A stretch of 64,000 bases of DNA, taken from Nipponacmea schrenckii (lineage: Eukaryota > Mollusca > Gastropoda > Lottiidae). This document shows, one piece after another, positions 52,801 to 64,000 of the stretch; position 1 is the stretch's first letter; every line of letters starts with the position of its first letter. The notes beneath the pieces were generated by a model, which did no database searches, was not told where the DNA came from, and saw nothing but the letters and a program-made list of their open reading frames with translations. The DNA is taken from NCBI GenBank assembly GCA_030562195.1, contig JAUJPP010000003.1, positions 22,165,398 to 22,229,397 of the forward strand, read 5' to 3'. A program made the position numbers and the translations under genes.

Positions 52801-55800
52801 CAAACAGATTCAGGAGAATACATTTAACTTCTGCCTCTTGTACAAATTTCTGTAAGAGTGCTTGACACCATGAATAACATGAAAAAAAAACTGTTTAGCA
52901 GTAAAATATCAAACTTTCCACTAAATGTCAAATTTTGTTTTTATGTTCTCTCTTTAATCTTACATTCTCTTAAATTGAAATGCTGTTGTCAATAGTAATG
53001 AAATATATTGTCAATCACAACCTGTTATAAACCTTGTTTTTGGTTCCTAATCTAATATTATGCATTTACCAACTTTTCTTTATTCAATTCCTAATTCACC
53101 TTATTTAATTATATGTTCAAAACAACTTCATGTTGATGAATGTATTGTGACATTTATTTTGAAGTAGAGAAATGGCTTGTAGGTTTTTATTCTGCACTTT
53201 TATGATTTCTGAAGAATATTCTGTCCTTGATATTGTTGTATTGTTGTTTGTGTAAGATAAGGAAATTTACTTGAATGCGTTCAGTATGATGTAAGAGACT
53301 AAGATTTGTCTGAACTGAATATTAGATCTTGGTAAAGAAGCAAATCCCACAGAACTCAGAATATAGGAAGAGCTAAGTGATTGTCAATCATCACCTGAAC
53401 TTTAAGATTGGAGCACCTGAGTCTTTATCTATCTATGTCTAGGTTATCAGGGAGGGAGAGAACCATAGATTACATGTTGACATATTACAGATAATCAGAT
53501 GAAATTTATTTATATAATAAAACACAAATTTAAACCATTTATAAAGGAGACAGACAAAATTATCATATAATGAATTTGAAATAAAATCTTCAGAAATATG
53601 ATTGTAGTCTAGTATGTCTATAAATTAATAGTTGTTATTTTACTAGGAATTCATATGACACTTTTGTCCCAATATGTTCTGAAATATGTCTTTGCAATAT
53701 TTGAAGGAATAGATTTAACATAAGCATATATTCTTATTTAATTTTGACAGCAAGAACAGCATAGTATGCCTGTTCCTCAAAGGCAAAAATGCTTTGGTTA
53801 AAACAATTGGTAGTTATGGTTAGTTGGTGGTTTTTGTTTATGGGGTACCTTGGGTGGGTCTGTATCAAGCAATCCTTACATGGTTTTTGAGTGGTCTAGT
53901 CATCTGATGGTGCTGGAAGTGATGAAGAAAAGAAACATTGATTGGGTGATGACTCTTGAAAGATTTTTAAGCTAGTTTTATGTATGAAACAAATAGGTTA
54001 ATAACTTTATTATCTGGTAGGAAACCTCAACCAGCTCAACTGTAGAAGCTGTAGCAAAGAAACTGATTACTAAATTTTTCAAACATAATTTTAACTTTGA
54101 GATTTGATAGATAAAAGTATTTCAATATATATAATGATTCTATGGGTGGTCCGAAACCAATCCTTCATTAGCTATCTGACAATCTTGCATGAAGTAAACA
54201 GACATAAACATTGTTTTAAAAGAAAGAAGAAATTTGTTGACAGGTTAACGATAATTTGTTAAACAACTTGTCTGGATAACAGTATCTATAGGAAGTAATG
54301 AGATAGAAGAGAAATAAGATATTAATTAACTTATTAAAGTACTGGATAATATGATAACAAGCACCTGTTATTTGTGTTTGAATGTATCTAGATGTGATAT
54401 ACCATCAAAACTTTAAATTCAAAGCTTAAGTTGATATTTCATATTAGCAATGTGTACTCTCAGAAAGAATTGAGATGAAAATGGTAATCAGAGAGGGATG
54501 ATATGAACTGGAAGGATGAACATAATCTGATCTTCCAGTGTCAAAGTGACACCTGAAACAAAAATGTAGGCTTGTGGACTTTTCAGGATAAAAAACAATA
54601 AAAGTTTCATTGTCTCCTGAGGTAAAAACTGAGTAATAATCACAATTATGCTGTCTACTTTCCAAGCTATTATAGTATAAGTCTGAGTGGAAATAATATT
54701 TAACTTCCTAAAGCATGTTTCATGATCACAACTTTAAATGAATAATGATCTGGTAAAAAAGAATTTATTCCAAACTTTCAGATAGATCGTACAAAATACT
54801 TTAATTTTTAACGTTAGTTTTTGTGGTCTTGAATCTTGAAGTATAAATATCAAATGTGTTTTTAACTCCAAGATAGTATCAGTAAAAGCTTTGTAATAAC
54901 CCACTGACACCTTGAGTTAGCAGTTTGATCTGAGTTGTTTCCAGTGTGTTAACCTCATTGTTTTCTAATGAGTTTTCAGACTGGAATTTAACGTTTAAAT
55001 TGAATCTCTCGATGGTGGAAAGGTCTCTAATTGACCTCAAGATCAGTTAAGCACAAAATGTTTCCATTTACAAGCAATGTTTTAAGCGTATCTTGAAGCG
55101 TTGTTGATTTAATTGTTAAGCTATCAGTGATAACTTTCTCTAAATATTTATTCTTCCATTACTGGCATTAGGAGAAATTTTATATCATATCAAAGTTACA
55201 TTAGCTTGTTTTTCTTCCTGATAGTGTAAATTTTTTCTCTAGGATTCAAGTCAGGAAGTTTTTTAATGTTTAGTTAATAGATCTAGGTGTGATATTTCAA
55301 ATGTTAAATTAACAAGTTGTCAATGATTGCGAATCTATCTGTATGTTATCTTGTTTACATTCGATAACTTGGTAATTTTGAATATCAATAGATATGAAAT
55401 TCTATCTTTTAAATCTTCTTGAAACTATTATATTGATTATTTTAATTATGCAAACATGTAACATAAACATAATAAGTTAAGCTTACAAAAGTGTAAGCTC
55501 CTCCAAAAGATAAAGGCTTCATCAAAATCAAAATTTATTAAAACAAAGAGCTTTATGACATTTCGAATGGTCTCAAGAGGTAATTATTTGCTGTAAGTAC
55601 GTACATGAGGTTTAAAAGATGATGTTGAAGAAGTGGTAATATATAACAGTTATCATACATTTCTAAATGATTTTTTAGATTTAAATTTCTCTTTGATTGA
55701 CATCATGTTAAAACAGAATTCCCTACATCCGTCACAAAACCTTCTTTGAAGCTTTTAAATCCAGATTTGTGGAATATGAGGTGACATTTGGTATTTAATT

Positions 55801-55948
55801 TCAGAGATAGTGTCACAGTTCAGATAAAATGTTCTAACATGAGTCTCAGACTTGTCAAATATCTTCATCTTTTAAGACCTCTAGATACCTCCAAATTGAC
55901 ATTTGATATTTTTTTTTAGAAGTTACATTTTACATTTTCCAGCCACAT
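49894..55948. other. Probable intron 2, AT-rich, no further exon recognised
   Basis: The sequence after the phase-1 donor was searched for acceptors followed by two bases and an open frame resembling the next arrestin strands. Nothing was convincing; the nearest candidate (51854) is discussed under rejected items. Frames such as 50136-50330, 50313-50566, 50605-50796, 52067-52294 and 54444-54665 overlap on opposite strands or lack domains. Confidence 0.45.
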
Positions 55949-57098
55949 GTATTATCATCTATAAAATTATTCTCGAATATTCCATTTAGAACTTTCAGTA
56001 TGATCAACTGTTTGACAGTTCTGAAACCATATTTAATTTCATCTGTCATTTTTTCATTCATTTTACCTTATTTCATGCCATTTCATCCATTATATTTGAT
56101 CTAATGATTTATGTTTTCATTCCAAGTTGCATGCACAAAACATATTCATCAAGTCTGTAATTTACAATTTTGACATAAGACTGCATCTTTTATTTTTGGC
56201 TGCGACCATTTTGTTTTTTCTGCGATCCTATGATTGATTGTGGTATTAAATATGATTACTGCTTTCTATTTCTTTTGTTGCATGTAATTCCTTAACATTC
56301 TCATTAATGAATGGGAAAGTTTGATATCATTGAAATTAATGTTATTTGTAACTGTCAAAATATGAATTTAGTCAGGTTATAGGATTCAAAGGTTTTGAGT
56401 TTAAAAGACCTCATTATATCTAAAAAAAAAATTGAAAAAAAAATTGAAAAAATTCTTTATATAGAGCTTTTATTTATTCTTTATTTACTAATCTAATCAA
56501 AATACCCAATGTACAAAATAAATGGCAATTCTCTTGACATAGTCAAAATGATTCAGTTAATCGTTTTATTATGTAAGCCTTTCGTTTTGATACCATCAAT
56601 TGGATTATGAATAGCAGAATAAAACCAAAATACTTTAATGGTTAGTTGTTCATCAACTTAATAAAATAAGCACAAAACAAGCACACTCATCACACAATAA
56701 GTATGGTACTTGCATGATATAAAGTACTCTGTCTCTGTTTTTGTTTGATTACATAAGCCAAAATAATTAGTTATTTATTAAAGTCGTATTTTAAACTATG
56801 AAAGATTGCATGTTGTAATTACCTGAGAGACCCATAACTTATACCTTAATTAGTTTTGTAGGATACAATTTTAATGATCTGCAATTTATTGCGTTCTTAA
56901 CTAAAGATCTAAAGTAATTATTTAAGTCATTGAATCCATAGATGGGTTTCTATTTAAAGGGGCCCAGGCTTGATTTTTAGGGGTCGTTTTGGGCCTTTGT
57001 TACATTTAAACAATCCTCAGAAATACTCAAGCTCTAAGAAAATCACAAAATACCTTGAAATATACCTCAAACAAAAAATTTCACTTTTCATTTTTTTT

Positions 57099-57117
57099 CC
57101 GTGCCGTACGCGGCTGG
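57099..57117. other. GC-rich junction motif, copy 1/2
   Basis: CCGTGCCGTACGCGGCTGG follows a T-run and lies 14 bp before copy 2. It is far more GC- and CpG-rich than its surroundings and contains GCCG and CGGC half-sites around TACG. It recurs only at the other two junctions. Confidence 0.9.
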
Positions 57118-58279
57118 TCTCCAGTCAGTCTGTATTATCATCTATAAAATTATTCTAAAATATTCCATTTAGAACTTTCAGTATGATCAACTTTTTGACA
57201 GTTCTGAAACCATATTTAATTTCATCTGTCATTTTTTCATTCATTTTACCTTATTTCATGCCATTTCATCCATTATATTTGATCTAATGATTTATGTTTT
57301 CATTCCAAGTTGCATGCACAAAACATATTCATCAAGTCTGTAATTTACAATTTTGACATAAGACTGCATCTTTTATTTTTGGCTGCGACCATTTTGGTTT
57401 TTCTGCGATTCTATGATTGATTGTGGTATTAAATATGATTACTGCTTTCTGTTTCTTTTGTTGCATGTAATTCCTTAACATTCTCATTTAATGAATGGGA
57501 AAGTTTGATATCATTGAAATTAATGTTATTTGTAACTGTCAAAATATAAATTAAGTCAGGTTATAGGATTCAAAGGTTTTGTGTTTAAAAGACTTCATTA
57601 TATCTAAAAAAAAAAAAATAAAAAAAAAAAATTGAAAAAATTCTTTATAGAGAACTATTATCTTTATATACTTATCAAATCAAAATACCCAATGTACAAA
57701 ATAAATGGCAATTCTCTTGACATAGTCAAAATGATTAGTTAATCGTTTTATTATGTAAGCCTTTCGTTTTGATACCATCAATTGGATTATGAATAGCAGA
57801 ATAAAACCAAAATACTTTAATGGTTAGTTGTTCATCAACTTAATAAAATAAGCACAAAACAAGCACACTCATCACACAATAAGTATGGTACTTGCATGAT
57901 ATAAAGTACTCTGTCTCTGTTTTTGTTTGATTACATAAGCCAAAATAATTAGTTATTTATTAAAGTCGTTTTTAAACTATGAAAGATTGCATGTTGTAAT
58001 TACCTGAGAGACCCATAACTTATACCTTAATTAGTTTTGTAGGATACAATTTTAATGATCTGCAATTTATTGCGTTCTTAACTAAAGATCTAAAGTAATT
58101 ATTTAAGTCATTGAATCCATAGATGGGTTTCTATTTAAAGGGGCCCAGGCTTGATTTTTAGGGGTCGTTTTGGGCCTTTGTTACATTTAAACAATCCTCA
58201 GAAATACTCAAGCTCTAAGAAAATCGCAAAATACCTTGAAATATACCTCAAACAAAAAATTTCACTTTTCATTTTTTTT

Positions 58280-58298
58280 CCGTGCCGTACGCGGCTGG
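58280..58298. other. GC-rich junction motif, copy 2/3
   Basis: Identical 19-bp CCGTGCCGTACGCGGCTGG, 14 bp before copy 3. Confidence 0.9.
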
Positions 58299-59478
58299 TC
58301 TCCAGTCAGTCTGTATTATCATCTATAAAATTATTCTAAAATATTCCATTTAGAACTTTCAGTATGATCAACTTTTTGACAGTTCTGAAACCATATTTAA
58401 TTTCATCTGTCATTTTTTCATTCATTTTACCTTATTTCATGCCATTTCATCCATTATATTTGATCTAATGATTTATGTTTTCATTCCAAGTTGCATGCAC
58501 AAAACATATTCATCAAGGCTGTAATTTACAATTTTGACATAAGACTGCATCTTTTATTTTTGGCTGCGACCATTTTGTTTTTTCTGCGATTCTATGATTG
58601 ATTGTGGTATTAAATATGATTACTGCTTTCTGTTTCTTTTGTTGCATGTAATTCCTTAACATTCTCATTTAATGAATGGGAAAGTTTGATATCATTGAAA
58701 TTAATGTTATTTGTAACTGTCAAAATATGAATTAAGTCAGGTTATAGGATTCAAAGGTTTTGTGTTTAAAAGACTTCATTATATCTAAAAAAAAAAAAAA
58801 AAAAAAAAAAAATTGAAAAAATTCTTTATAGAGAACTATTATCTTTATATACTTATCAAATCAAAATACCCAATGTACAAAATAAATGGCAATTCTCTTG
58901 ACATAGTCAAAATGATTCAGTTAATCGTTTTATTATGTAAGCCTTTCGTTTTGATACCATCAATTGGATTATGAATAGCAGAATAAAACCAAAATACTTT
59001 AATGGTTAGTTGTTCATCAACTTAATAAAATAAGCACAAAACAAGCACACTCATCACACAATAAGTATGGTACTTGCATGATATAAAGTACTCTGTCTCT
59101 GTTTTTGTTTGATTACATAAGCCAAAATAATTAGTTATTTATTAAAGTCGTATTTTAAACTATGAAAGATTGCATGTTGTAATTACCTGAGAGACCCATA
59201 ACTTATACCTTAATTAGTTTTGTAGGATACAATTTTAATGATCTGCAATTTATTGCGTTCTTAACTAAAGATCTAAAGTAATTATTTAAGTCATTGAATC
59301 CATAGATGGGTTTCAATTTAAAGTGAGACTCTCTACTTTATTTTAATACAGTATCGTTTTCCTTTAATTACAAATTTTAAAAAATGGTTCAGAAATACTC
59401 AGCTCTAAGAATTATCGAAAATATTTGTATTGAAAATTTTTTTTCTTCAAATTTAAAAAATTTCATTTTCATTTTTTT

Positions 59479-59497
59479 CCGTGCCGTACGCGGCTGG
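59479..59497. other. GC-rich junction motif, copy 3/4
   Basis: Identical 19-bp motif 13 bp before copy 4. The DNA upstream of it differs from the other two junctions, yet the motif is unchanged. Confidence 0.9.
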
Positions 59498-60967
59498 TCT
59501 CCAGCAGTCTGTATTATCATCTATAAAATTATTCTAAAATATTCCATTTAGAACTTTCAGTATGATCAACTTTTTGACAGTTCTGAAACCATATTTAATT
59601 TCATCTGTCATTTTTTCATTCATTTTACCTTATTTCATGCCATTTCATCCATTATATTTGATCTAATGATTTATGTTTTCATTCCAAGTTGCATGCACAA
59701 AACATATTCATCAAGGCTGTAATTTACAATTTTGACATAAGACTGCATCTTTTATTTTTGGCTGCGACCATTTTGTTTTTTCTGCGATTCTATGATTGAT
59801 TGTGGTATTAAATATGATTACTGCTTTCTGTTTCTTTTGTTGCATGTAATTCCTTAACATTCTCATTTAATGAATGGGAAAGTTTGATATCATTGAAATT
59901 AATGTTATTTGTAACTGTCAAAATATAAATTAAGTCAGGTTATAGGATTCAAAGGTTTTGTGTTTAAAAGACTTCATTATATCTAAAAAAAAAAAAATAA
60001 AAAAAAAAAATTGAAAAAATTCTTTATAGAGAACTATTATCTTTATATACTTATCAAATCAAAATACCCAATGTTTTTATTAGAATACAAAATAAATGGC
60101 AATTCTCTTGACATAGTCAAAATGATTCAGTTAATCGTTTTATTATGTAAGCCTTTCGTTTTGATACCATCAATTGGATTATGAATAGCAGAATAAAACC
60201 AAAATACTTTAATGGTTAGTTGTTCATCAACTTAATAAAATAAGCACAAAACAAGCACACTCATCACACAATAAGTATGGTACTTGCATGATATAAAGTA
60301 CTCTGTCTCTGTTTTTGTTTGATTACATAAGCCAAAATAATTAGTTATTTATTAAAGTCGTTTTTTAAACTATGAAGTATGTGAGATTGCATGTTGTAAT
60401 TACCTGAGAGACCCATAACTTATACCTTAATTAGTTTTGTAGGATACAATTTTAATGATCTGCAATTTATTGCGTTCTTAACTAAAGATCTAAAGTAATT
60501 ATTTAAGTCATTGAATCCATAGATGGGTTTCAATTTAAAGTGAGACTCTCTACTTTATTTTAATACAGTATCAGTATCTACTCACTGTTAATTGACAAAT
60601 ATAATATGGTTGATTTGTAAAGTTTGCTCTCTTAGAATTTATTGAAAATATTAGTATTGATAAAGGTGTTTTGTTGCATTTTTCATGAATTTGAAACCTA
60701 ACTTATTGTCAGATATTTTGTCATCATGTCTATTTCTGGTATTGGCTTAGGGTTTCACACAACTTTTTTCTTAAACATTAGTTATCAGTAATCAAAGTAT
60801 TATGCAAGTTAAGTACCGAATTGAATGTGAAGAATAATCATAAAGCATGCAATATTGCATGAGACATGATCAGATTATAAGGAAATTGATAGATTGATGC
60901 TGCCAAGCAAATGCTTATCCGGAATTGCTTTTTATACGCCCACATATAATGTCAAATTCAGCTTGTT

Positions 60968-61370
60968 TATGCCCTCTTTTTTAGTGAAAATTCGTCAAAT
61001 TCAGCTTGTGGGCGTGATACAGGCCACAATTTTTGTCCAATCTTTTCGAAACTTGGTATGTGTCTCTATCATCATATAATCTTGGTTCCTTTCGAAAACC
61101 AGCTTTCTGACTTTTACGGTTGGTGAGTTATGCCCTCTTTTTTAGCGAAACTTCGTCAAATTCAGCTTGTGGGTGCGATACAGGCCACAATTTTTTTTCT
61201 GATCTTTTCGAATCTTTGTAGGTGTCTTTGTCATCATAAAATCTCGGTTCCTTTCGAAAATCAGCTTTCTGACTTTTACGGTTGGTGAGTTATGCCCCCT
61301 TTCTTAGTGATAATTCGTCAAATTCAGCTTGTGGGTGTGATACAGGCTACAATGTTTATCCAAACATTTT
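60968..61370. repeat. Tandem monomers of 161-162 bp inside the element
   Basis: Monomers start at TATGCCC at 60968, 61129 and 61291 (161 and 162 bp apart). Shared blocks are TTCGTCAAATTCAGCTTGTG, GATACAGGC.ACAAT, CTTGGT and CAGCTTTCTGACTTTTACGG. The third monomer breaks off after about 75 bp, at the second left end. A more diverged relative forms the element's right part. Confidence 0.9.
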
Positions 61371-61422
61371 TATATGCCCACATATAATGAGGACGTATAT
61401 TGCGGTTGACCCTGTCTGTCCG

Positions 61423-61445
61423 GACGTCCGTCCGTCCGTCCGTCC
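61423..61445. repeat. GTCC tetranucleotide run
   Basis: Repeated (C/A)GTCC units, within the dispersed element. The related fragment at 768-853 carries a GTCCGTCC remnant at the same relative place. Confidence 0.9.
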
Positions 61446-61649
61446 ACAATTGCTTGTGGCCACAATAGAGACCACAGTTTTCATCGGATTTCAATGAAAC
61501 TTGGTATGCTTGTTCATATTGATGAGATCTTGGATGGGTTCGAATTTCATGAAATTTCGATCATTGGTTCCTGGCTTTCTGACTTTTTTGCTGTTGGTGT
61601 TTTGCTCACCAATAAAAATTTGCTGCTGGTGGGCATATAGCCTTTTGGG

Positions 61650-64000
61650 CGTCCGCTCGTTAAAAAAGGCATTATTTAGTTCCTGTGTATGAATGTTTAA
61701 TTTATTTCGCTATATTTCATATTCTCAGAACTTTTCAGATGTTAAAGGAGTTTTTTTTATCACATAATATAAAGACCTTGGGATGGTAGATTTAAAAGTG
61801 TCATTTTGGTTTGTAGATTCTGATTTCTCAAAATTATTGAAAAATTGAATTACTAAAAGCAACACAATATGAAGATATTGAGGACAGATACTTCAATTCA
61901 ACCTATAAGACTGATCTCATGTATGAGTCAATGATATTTTAAGATATATACTAGGAGATTTACAACCATGATGACATTTCATTGTATTACTTGACATTTC
62001 TTTGTAGTTTAAGAGAATAATTAGCTAGTGCTACTTTTAATCTCAGTATCTTCATATTAATATCCTGCTGACATCAGAGTAGGAAAGGACACATAGATTT
62101 CAGCTGATACACCAAAATTTATATCTTCCATGTCCATTACCCCAAACAGGAAACCATCCAGTATGTTTTGTGTGTCTTGTAATCATAAAGTCATAGAAAT
62201 AATTTTTGTTGCTAATGTAAATTACATTTAGGCAAAAGTGCAGCTGTCAGGATATCATCATAGTAACAAAGTGTTACTAGGCATTTATTCAATAAAGACA
62301 CATAATAATATTTTAATCAAATATTAAATAATGGTTTTAAAAGAAATACATCATTCTGTCAAACCAACATGTATTCTTGAATGTATTTGTGGATGTAGGT
62401 TTTATAGCAATGAAAGATATTACTAAAGTTATCATTTAAAACCATGGAGTGAGATAACAAGTCTCATGTTTACCTTGTAGAATTAGATAATATAACAGAA
62501 TTATCATGTTTCCAGATTCAATAACTGAATTATCAGCAATTGAGATAAAATTGGTGTAAATTTAATCCTCCCTGTGCAGTTTTTTGTGAAACATTTCTCA
62601 CCTCTCATCAGATGAGCTGCTCTTAGAAATAGAATCTATGTAATCTGGTTTATTTAACGCTGCAATGTTTTTAAAATACTTAACATAGAAAAATCGCAAT
62701 TTGACTAATAGTCCCTTTTTCTCTTGAAAAATCTTGAGAGATGATCAACAAGGGATATTTTTTAAATAGTTATTGACTAATGGAATTTTATTATGGCTCT
62801 TCACTAAGTTCCTCAGTAACTTTTTTTGACTTTTGAAAGATCTCTCATTAATCAGCTATATACCAAAGGGAAGTAGGAAAAGGTGTAATAGATGATTTAA
62901 TATCAACATTAAGAAATCATGGAGTTGTTTGCTTTTTGTGTATACCAAGATTTTTATTGATCAGCACTTCAGATTGATTGATGTGGAAAGTTAACTTTTG
63001 CAAAAAAAAAATACATGTTTTTGGTTTAAAGACGTATATATATATATATGAAATTCAGAAAGAGTTTGTTTTTTGTAGAAAATGAGTTATACAACTCAAT
63101 ATCTGTAAACATCATTTACACCCACTTTGTTACAATTAGCTCTGAGAAAAATGTAAAATGATTCTATTTAACTTATTTACCAAACCACCTGACTAATTGC
63201 AGTTCAAGTGAGTATCATCTTCTACACTGGTAATATCCATAATATACCTTTCTGTTAAACAGATCTTCTAAAATATAACATTTCTTCTGAAAATGAAATT
63301 GAATCTCTTAATACATGCTGTCTACATGTAGTAGTTTTAGATCACAATATTGTCTCTGACAACAGTAAATAGCAAAGCCTGTGGCAGATTTCAGATGACT
63401 TTGCAGCATTTCTTTCAAAGGTTGATTTGAAATGAGGATACTACCAAATCATACTAATTAATTTATTAAAAAGTTTGCTATGTTCTTCATGTGGATATAA
63501 AACATGAATACAAAGAAAAGGACAGAATGATTTTACTGTTTAAAATAGGACAAACCAGCCATATAGCTGACACAATTTCCATGCTCTGGGCATTTTCTAG
63601 ACGTCAGACTGTTTAAACAAGGTATTTTATTGTAAGTGTTACAGGTTCTGTTTATTGTATGCATTCAGTAAGTGTAACAGACATGTTGGTCATAAAATGA
63701 TTCATTAAGCTATGTGGAGCTAGCAATCTGGTTGGTGTAATTGTCCAAAAAGTCAATACTGCTGGTCTACCAATTGTTATAGCATTGTTAACATCATATG
63801 TTGATGAACTTTTCTCATTGGTTGCAAGTGAAAATTTTAATTTTCGCTGGGAAACAGTGAGGATAAATCATTAATATTGATAAAAAGATTGTGTGTCAGT
63901 GGTTTGGTATGGTACTAATAGATCATACTTTAGAGCCATTTGTTCCACCCTATCAATCATATGTTTAAAATGTAAATCTTTATAAATATCATCTACCTAC
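61650..64000. other. AT-rich sequence, probably still intron 2; no exon recognised
   Basis: No open frame or splice-flanked segment resembling the arrestin domain was found to the end of the window. A TA dinucleotide repeat lies at 63035-63049. Confidence 0.4.

Larger units (their letters stand above)
55949..60690. repeat. Four tandem copies of a 1.18-1.20 kb segment
   Basis: Each copy begins GTATTATCATCTATAAAATT, at 55949, 57132, 58313 and 59511, giving lengths 1183, 1181 and 1198 and a fourth copy that fades out near 60690. Copies match almost base for base over the first kilobase. Each has an internal A-rich tract (about 56421, 57606, 58789 and 59986) that is shorter in copy 1. The last 150-190 bp come in two forms: copies 1 and 2 have GGGGCCCAGGCTTG, while copies 3 and 4 have GTGAGACTCTCTACTTTATT. 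Copy 4 carries a 14-bp insertion near 60074-60087 and a smaller one near 60376. No conserved frame spans the unit and no terminal repeats are obvious, so it looks like a local tandem amplification. Confidence 0.97.
60929..61645 (+). mobile_element. Non-autonomous element with short inverted ends and tandem core
   Basis: The left end TTTTTATACGCCCACATATA (about 60929) and a second left-end copy TTTTATATGCCCACATATAA (61367) are matched by GGTGGGCATATAGCC (61629-61643) at the right end, giving inverted ends around ATATGCCCAC. The interior holds tandem monomers, then TGCGGTTGACC, a GTCC microsatellite (61423-61445) and a final monomer-like segment (CAATGAAACTTGGTATG to GGCTTTCTGAC, about 61490-61600). 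There is no open frame, so it would need a transposase supplied elsewhere. Having two left ends suggests one element inserted into, or recombined with, another. The organisation recalls satellite-carrying non-autonomous elements known in bivalves, but I cannot assign a named family. Confidence 0.75.

Noticed and set aside
56970..57158. 62-codon frame repeated almost identically at 58151-58339
   Set aside because: The similarity comes from the tandem DNA duplication. Copies 3 and 4 have a different tail and lack the frame, and the product is low-complexity.
61282..61692. Two frames of 71 and 63 codons
   Set aside because: They lie across the non-coding repeat element and its GTCC microsatellite, not in a gene.

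Overview
This is an AT-rich, gene-poor stretch of animal nuclear DNA. Only one gene model can be supported: a spliced gene with two coding exons (46393-46694 and 49760-49893, + strand) separated by a 3.07 kb GT-AG intron in matching phase. There are no bacterial operons, ribosome binding sites or rRNA genes, and I saw no tRNA gene. Short dispersed elements with ATATGCCCAC ends, a GTCC microsatellite and about 161-bp internal monomers are the kind of repeat common in marine molluscs. A lophotrochozoan, most likely a mollusc, is my best guess, but the sequence alone does not prove it.

Layout. 0.2-0.9 kb: a foldback-type inverted repeat built from TTTAGGCACAC-like sub-repeats, next to a minus-strand end fragment of the element found in full near 61 kb. 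0.9-19.1 kb: mostly unique AT-rich sequence, with a degenerate minisatellite of about 33 bp near 9 kb and an odd low-complexity patch near 5 kb. 19.13-20.69 kb: a minisatellite of about 78 copies of a 20-bp unit with almost no indels. 20.89-21.80 kb: a 0.9 kb unit bounded by inverted repeats whose arms carry CRE (TGACGTCA) and YY1-like (GCCGCCAT) motifs, with what looks like a broken THAP zinc-finger coding segment just inside the left arm. 31.09-31.61 kb: a tandem repeat whose units alternate between 60 and 62 bp. 32.86-33.45 kb: an isolated 194-codon minus-strand frame, the longest in the window and of unknown status.

The gene. Exon 1 encodes a novel-looking N-terminal region of about 100 residues with a compact cluster of seven cysteines. 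Exon 2 begins an arrestin-like N-terminal domain (FQI.Y....YYAGDTVYG pattern). The exons join in frame, so the predicted product is an arrestin-domain-containing (alpha-arrestin/ARRDC-like) protein with a cysteine-rich N-terminal extension. The rest of the gene was not found and probably lies beyond 64 kb or in exons too small to see. The intron after exon 2 would contain two large repeat structures: four tandem copies of a 1.18-1.20 kb segment (55.95-60.69 kb) and a complete element with short inverted ends and internal 161-bp monomers (60.93-61.65 kb).

The most interesting points are the phase-locked 20-bp array beside the CRE/YY1 inverted repeat with its THAP remnant, the cysteine-rich arrestin fusion, and the kilobase tandem array whose three junctions share a GC-rich motif.
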